A stretch of 64,000 bases of DNA from Lachnospiraceae bacterium. Lineage in GTDB: Bacteria > Bacillota > Clostridia > Lachnospirales > Lachnospiraceae. A program made the position numbers and the translations under genes. The notes beneath the pieces are model-generated. The model was not told where the DNA came from. It made no database searches and was given only the letters and a program-made list of their open reading frames with translations. The stretch is taken from positions 1 through 64,000 of the forward strand of contig CAAEWE010000064.1 of the NCBI GenBank assembly GCA_900759665.1. The letters run 5' to 3'. Positions 61,014 through 64,000 of this stretch are shown in pieces (position 1 is the stretch's first letter; each line of letters opens with the position of its first letter).

Positions 61014-61047
61014 GGATAAAGGAATTGCAACTGCAATTCCTTTATCC
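61014..61047 (-). promoter_or_regulatory. perfect 15-pair hairpin in the fliF-fliG spacer
   Basis: GGATAAAGGAATTGC (61014-61028) and GCAATTCCTTTATCC (61033-61047) are exact inverted repeats with a four-base loop. The hairpin starts 12 bases after the fliF stop. It has no U-run in the direction of transcription, so it is an mRNA structure inside the operon rather than a terminator. Confidence 0.75.
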
Positions 61048-61059
61048 TATTCTGTCTGA

Positions 61060-62682
61060 TCAATCCCAGTCATCTGTGATCCAGTTACGCAGAAGCTGTG
61101 CAACTGCCTCCGGATTTTCATCCACAAATTTTTCGATCATCTTTCTGGTCTCAGACTTTTCGCTGAATTCAATATCCTCCAGCGACTGATTTTCTTTGGT
61201 TGTTGCAAGGAGCTGCTCTACGGAAAGCTCCGGCTCTTCATCCGCAACCGCTACCGGTGCTGTTCCGCGAACAACTACAAAGATCAGCAGTGCGACGATC
61301 AGTACCGCCAATATGATCATCAGATAATCAGAAATGCTCCTGCTCTTTGTCGTTTTTTCTACAAACTTCGGAACTTCATATCCTACTACAGTAATAGATC
61401 CCTCATTCACTCCGGATGCACTGGCAAGAAGCTGGATCTCTGAGTTTGGTACTGTAAATGTATTGGTAGTATTATTCTGTGCCATAAACTCATCAAAGGT
61501 CATATTATCCAGTGTACCGTCTTTTTCTAACTGCTCTTCATCATATACCTTATATCTGGTCACTACAATACCAAGGGAAGATTGATCCAGCTGGATCGCA
61601 GGCTTCTCCTGTTTGATATTTTCAATGGTTTCATCGGTCAGCAGTCCTGTCAGCTTCTCATATTCCTGGGAAGAACTGTTGGTATTTCCATCGTTTAATA
61701 CATAATCGGTCTCATCATTGTCATTGGAATCCGTTCCAGGAACTCCGCTGACCGTACCGGCAGATCCCTCATTGGTAGAATGAACATAATTGGTCGGATA
61801 CCCATAGTCCCTTCCATCTGCCACGCTGTATTTTTTGGTCAGGGTCTCCACCTTGTTCATATTGAACTGAATGCCCTGTGTGCCAACCTGAACATCATCG
61901 TAGCCACAGCGTACCAGAAGATCAACAAGATTGGAAGCGATGGTATTTCGCAGACGCTCACAATACTCTGTCGTACCTCCGGTAAGATCTCCCCCCAGAC
62001 CATCACTGGTAAAACCATTATAAAGACAATTTCCATCGTAATCATTGATAATGACATGATCCACATCCGTACCGACGGCATTGGCAAGCCAGTATGCAAG
62101 ATTTTGTGCTGCATCAGAAGTCAACTGCTTTTCGTTTTTCTTGTTGACATCCACCATCGCCGTTACCGATGTCACATTTTCCTCGTCCAGAACGCTGTAT
62201 GTACTCTCCGGAACATCAATAAACACCTTTGCATCATCAATAAAGGAGTACTGAACCATGCTGTTTTTCAGCTCTGTTTGAAGTGCCAGTACTCTTTTCT
62301 GATCTTTCTCACTCTCCGTTGTAGAAATACTGTTATTAAAGGCATCGTCCCATGTATAACCTTTGTCTGTAAGATTATTATCACTCATGCAGTAAAAGGC
62401 TTTGGTCATATCCTCATCATGCACATAAAGGGTAAGACCATCCTTGGAACTTTTGTTTGCAATGCCTTCGTCGTCCAATGCCTGCACCATGCTGGATGCA
62501 TCTTCCAGATTGCCAAACTGTTGGAATCTGCTCCAGGTAGGTCTCGATACCAGATACGCCATCACACCGATCAGAACAAGAACAACACAGATCACAGAAA
62601 TAATGATCGTCTTCTGTTTGCTGGTATATCTATTCCAAAATTCCACAAATTTTGCCGGAATTTCCTGTATTCTTTCTTTCAT
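61060..62682 (-). CDS. fliF: flagellar MS-ring protein FliF
   Basis: A 540-residue membrane ring protein with two membrane helices (about residues 25-45, IIISVICVVLVLIGVMAYLV; and about 455-475, YLMIILAVLIVALLIFVVV). The YscJ-type ring-building motifs lie between: DDEGIANKSSKDGLTLYVHD, ELKNSMVQYSFIDDAKVFID and PESTYSVLDEENVTSVTAMV. The C-terminal FliG-binding tail ends EAVAQLLRNWITDDWD. Confidence 0.97.
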   Translation of the reverse strand: MKERIQEIPAKFVEFWNRYTSKQKTIIISVICVVLVLIGVMAYLVSRPTWSRFQQFGNLEDASSMVQALDDEGIANKSSKDGLTLYVHDEDMTKAFYCMSDNNLTDKGYTWDDAFNNSISTTESEKDQKRVLALQTELKNSMVQYSFIDDAKVFIDVPESTYSVLDEENVTSVTAMVDVNKKNEKQLTSDAAQNLAYWLANAVGTDVDHVIINDYDGNCLYNGFTSDGLGGDLTGGTTEYCERLRNTIASNLVDLLVRCGYDDVQVGTQGIQFNMNKVETLTKKYSVADGRDYGYPTNYVHSTNEGSAGTVSGVPGTDSNDNDETDYVLNDGNTNSSSQEYEKLTGLLTDETIENIKQEKPAIQLDQSSLGIVVTRYKVYDEEQLEKDGTLDNMTFDEFMAQNNTTNTFTVPNSEIQLLASASGVNEGSITVVGYEVPKFVEKTTKSRSISDYLMIILAVLIVALLIFVVVRGTAPVAVADEEPELSVEQLLATTKENQSLEDIEFSEKSETRKMIEKFVDENPEAVAQLLRNWITDDWD

Positions 62683-62761
62683 ATTTGCAACTCTCCTAAC
62701 ATTTGTCTATATCATAAAAATTGATTTTCGGTCTACGCTGTTTCCAATGTTTTATTATACA

Positions 62762-63094
62762 TTAAAACTGCAGATTCATCAATTCCTTATATCCAGACAT
62801 AAAAGAGTCTCTTACGGCAACCACATACTGCAGCGAAATGTTGGCCTTCTGCTGTGCGATCTGCAGGTCATGAATGCTCTCGGTCTCGCCCATAGAGTAC
62901 TTCATTTCCTCAACCTCTGCCGCATTACTGTAATCATTCGCGTCACTGATCATATTGGATGCGGAATCAAATAAGGCTTGAAACGCACCGTTTCTCTGTA
63001 CTGCTCCGGATGTGGTATCATCCAGTGATGACGTAACCTCCGGAACCTTAAACGCATTGATCAGATCGACATTTGATAGTGCTGATAATTCCAT
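62762..63094 (-). CDS. fliE: flagellar hook-basal body protein FliE
   Basis: A 110-residue rod adaptor between MS ring and rod. The conserved C-terminal helix ESIHDLQIAQQKANISLQYVVAVRD and GYKELMNLQF end the protein as in the family. ATG follows GGAGAATACAT. It lies 79 bases before fliF. Confidence 0.95.
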   Translation of the reverse strand: MELSALSNVDLINAFKVPEVTSSLDDTTSGAVQRNGAFQALFDSASNMISDANDYSNAAEVEEMKYSMGETESIHDLQIAQQKANISLQYVVAVRDSFMSGYKELMNLQF

Positions 63095-63114
63095 ATGTAT
63101 TCTCCATTCTGCAA

Positions 63115-63186
63115 CAGCTTTGCTATATGCTCCGCAGCAAAACTGTCTTTTTTAGTCAGCGTTCTTCCATCCGTGGACTACGCTGA
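63115..63186 (-). promoter_or_regulatory. two stacked hairpins in the flgC-fliE spacer
   Basis: As minus-strand RNA, TCAGCGT (63180-63186) pairs with ACGCTGA (63156-63162) and contains an inner TCCA-CGGA-TGGA stem. A second hairpin pairs CAGTTTTGCT (63136-63145) with AGCAAAGCTG (63115-63124), ten pairs with one G-U. They fill most of the 104-base gap. Neither looks like a simple terminator, although AAAAAAG follows the first. Confidence 0.5.
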
Positions 63187-63198
63187 TCGGATCTTCTT

Positions 63199-63645
63199 CT
63201 ACTTTCCAACCTCCAGTGCCTTCAATGCCATACCCTTTGCGGCATTAAAAGCTGTCACATTAGCCTCGTAAGATCTGCTCGCATCGATCATATTGGTCAT
63301 TTCTGTCACTGTATTGACATTCGGGTAAGTGACATAACCATTTTCGTCAGCATCCGGATTGGAAGGATCATAAACCATCCTGCACTCTGTCTCATTGTCC
63401 TCTGCGATCTGACGGATCTTAACACCGTTTCCAACCTTGCCATACATTCCGGTTGCAGAAGTAAGGGCATCATCAAAAGAATAATATGCCTTCTCCTGAA
63501 AAACAACTGTTTTGCGCTTGTATACATTGCCATCGGCATCCCGGGTGGAATTCACGTTGGCAATATTTTGTGAGATCACATCCAGTCGTGTTCTCTGTGC
63601 AGTCATACCACTGGCACTCACATCAAATGCGGAAAATACTCCCAT
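63199..63645 (-). CDS. flgC: flagellar basal-body rod protein FlgC
   Basis: A 148-residue proximal rod protein. The N-terminal motif is FDVSASGMTAQRTRLDVISQ with NIANVNSTR (about residues 6-34), and the C-terminus has NVNTVTEMTNMIDASRSYEA and AFNAAKGMALKALEVGK. ATG 63645 has AAGGA eight bases upstream; the ATG at 63654 is too close to that site. Confidence 0.96.
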   Translation of the reverse strand: MGVFSAFDVSASGMTAQRTRLDVISQNIANVNSTRDADGNVYKRKTVVFQEKAYYSFDDALTSATGMYGKVGNGVKIRQIAEDNETECRMVYDPSNPDADENGYVTYPNVNTVTEMTNMIDASRSYEANVTAFNAAKGMALKALEVGK

Positions 63646-63697
63646 ATTTTTCATCCTTTCCTGATTATTCTTTTAACATATATAATGGCTGCCGCGC

Positions 63698-64000
63698 TTA
63701 AGCTCCGCCGCCACTCTTGCAAACACTGCGCAGTCTTGAAAACTCCTGCGAAATCGAATCAAGCACCGTATAATACTTGATCTGATTCTGTGCCATATAG
63801 GAATTTTCTGTATCAATGTCAACATTATTGCCATCCAGACGATAGCTCACTGTGCTATAATCGGTATACACACTACCATTGAGCAGATCAAGCTCTGCAT
63901 CAGCGACCTCATCATCCAGTGACACACCGCCACTCAGCTGATCCTCCAGATAACTCTGAAAATTGACATCCTTTCTCTTGTAAGTAGGGGTATCTGCATT
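63698..64000 (-). CDS. flgB: flagellar basal-body rod protein FlgB (5' end cut by window edge)
   Basis: The frame stays open to the right edge and encodes the last 100 residues. It begins NADTPTYKRKDVNFQSYLED, the standard FlgB block after the missing N-terminal helix, and ends YMAQNQIKYYTVLDSISQEF with RLRSV, the usual C-terminal rod helix. About 30 N-terminal residues lie outside the window. It is the first fla gene seen; the operon promoter must be further right. Confidence 0.95.
   Translation of the reverse strand, partial: NADTPTYKRKDVNFQSYLEDQLSGGVSLDDEVADAELDLLNGSVYTDYSTVSYRLDGNNVDIDTENSYMAQNQIKYYTVLDSISQEFSRLRSVCKSGGGA

Noticed and set aside
61014..61047. Rho-independent terminator between fliF and fliG
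   Set aside because: No U-run follows in the direction of transcription and the operon clearly continues; kept as an mRNA structure instead.
61780..62724. 314-codon plus-strand frame, the longest on that strand in the fla region
   Set aside because: It is an exact shadow of fliF, with Ile/His/Cys-rich composition typical of antisense frames.
1..64000. CRISPR arrays, insertion sequences, phage genes, tRNA or rRNA genes
   Set aside because: I looked for regularly spaced repeats, transposase or integrase motifs and cloverleaf or rRNA signatures and found none.

Overview
The window looks like a low-to-moderate GC, spore-forming, peritrichously or polarly motile Firmicute of the Lachnospiraceae (Roseburia / Agathobacter / Eubacterium rectale-like). 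The evidence is sporulation genes (gpr, spoIIP), a CIRCE-controlled groESL, several proteins of families I know mainly from Lachnospiraceae (DUF6062, DUF6106, DUF6115), and one long fla/che cluster in the clostridial order. This assignment is by gene content only. Region 1 (1-2040) is visibly AT-rich and holds a GNAT acetyltransferase, a SAM methyltransferase and about 550 bases with no convincing gene. Region 2 (2041-7160, minus strand) is a housekeeping operon: unknown coiled-coil protein, acpS, NAD(P)HX repair enzyme, alr, a mazF toxin without a visible antitoxin, and rlmH. Region 3 (7417-14786) has a UDP-sugar pyrophosphorylase on the plus strand, then the classic gpr-spoIIP-lepA-hemW set on minus, divergent from rpsT. 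Region 4 (14945-28542) is mixed housekeeping and envelope: a 1258-residue secreted InlB-repeat protein, an amidase, guaB, DUF6106, groESL, DUF6062, DUF2225, glnS and a SleB-like cell wall hydrolase. Region 5 (28860-64000, minus strand, open at the right edge) is an almost gapless motility and chemotaxis transcription unit reading flgB-flgC-fliE-fliF-fliG-fliH-fliI-fliJ-motE-fliK-flgD-(TIGR02530)-flgE-flbD-motA-motB-fliL-fliM-fliN(Y)-fliO-fliP-fliQ-fliR-flhB-flhA-flhF-flhG-cheB-cheA-cheW-cheC-cheD-(2-TM protein)-sigma28-fapA-(unknown)-DUF6115-(MltG-like)-hisA. It encodes the rod base, MS and C rings, export gate, export ATPase, hook tools, stator and adaptation/phosphatase arm of chemotaxis. 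cheY, cheR, flagellin and receptors are not in the window. The less ordinary features are: (a) a compact three-way-junction RNA candidate in the 179-base gap before flgE, plus strong hairpins in the fliF-fliG and flgC-fliE spacers, suggesting the long fla mRNA is punctuated by structure; (b) two families of short dispersed hairpin repeats, each present twice, one with compensating base changes; (c) a eukaryotic-type HisA at the tail of the flagellar unit; and (d) several uncharacterised proteins riding in the fla/che and acpS operons. I saw no rRNA, tRNA, CRISPR array, insertion sequence or prophage gene.
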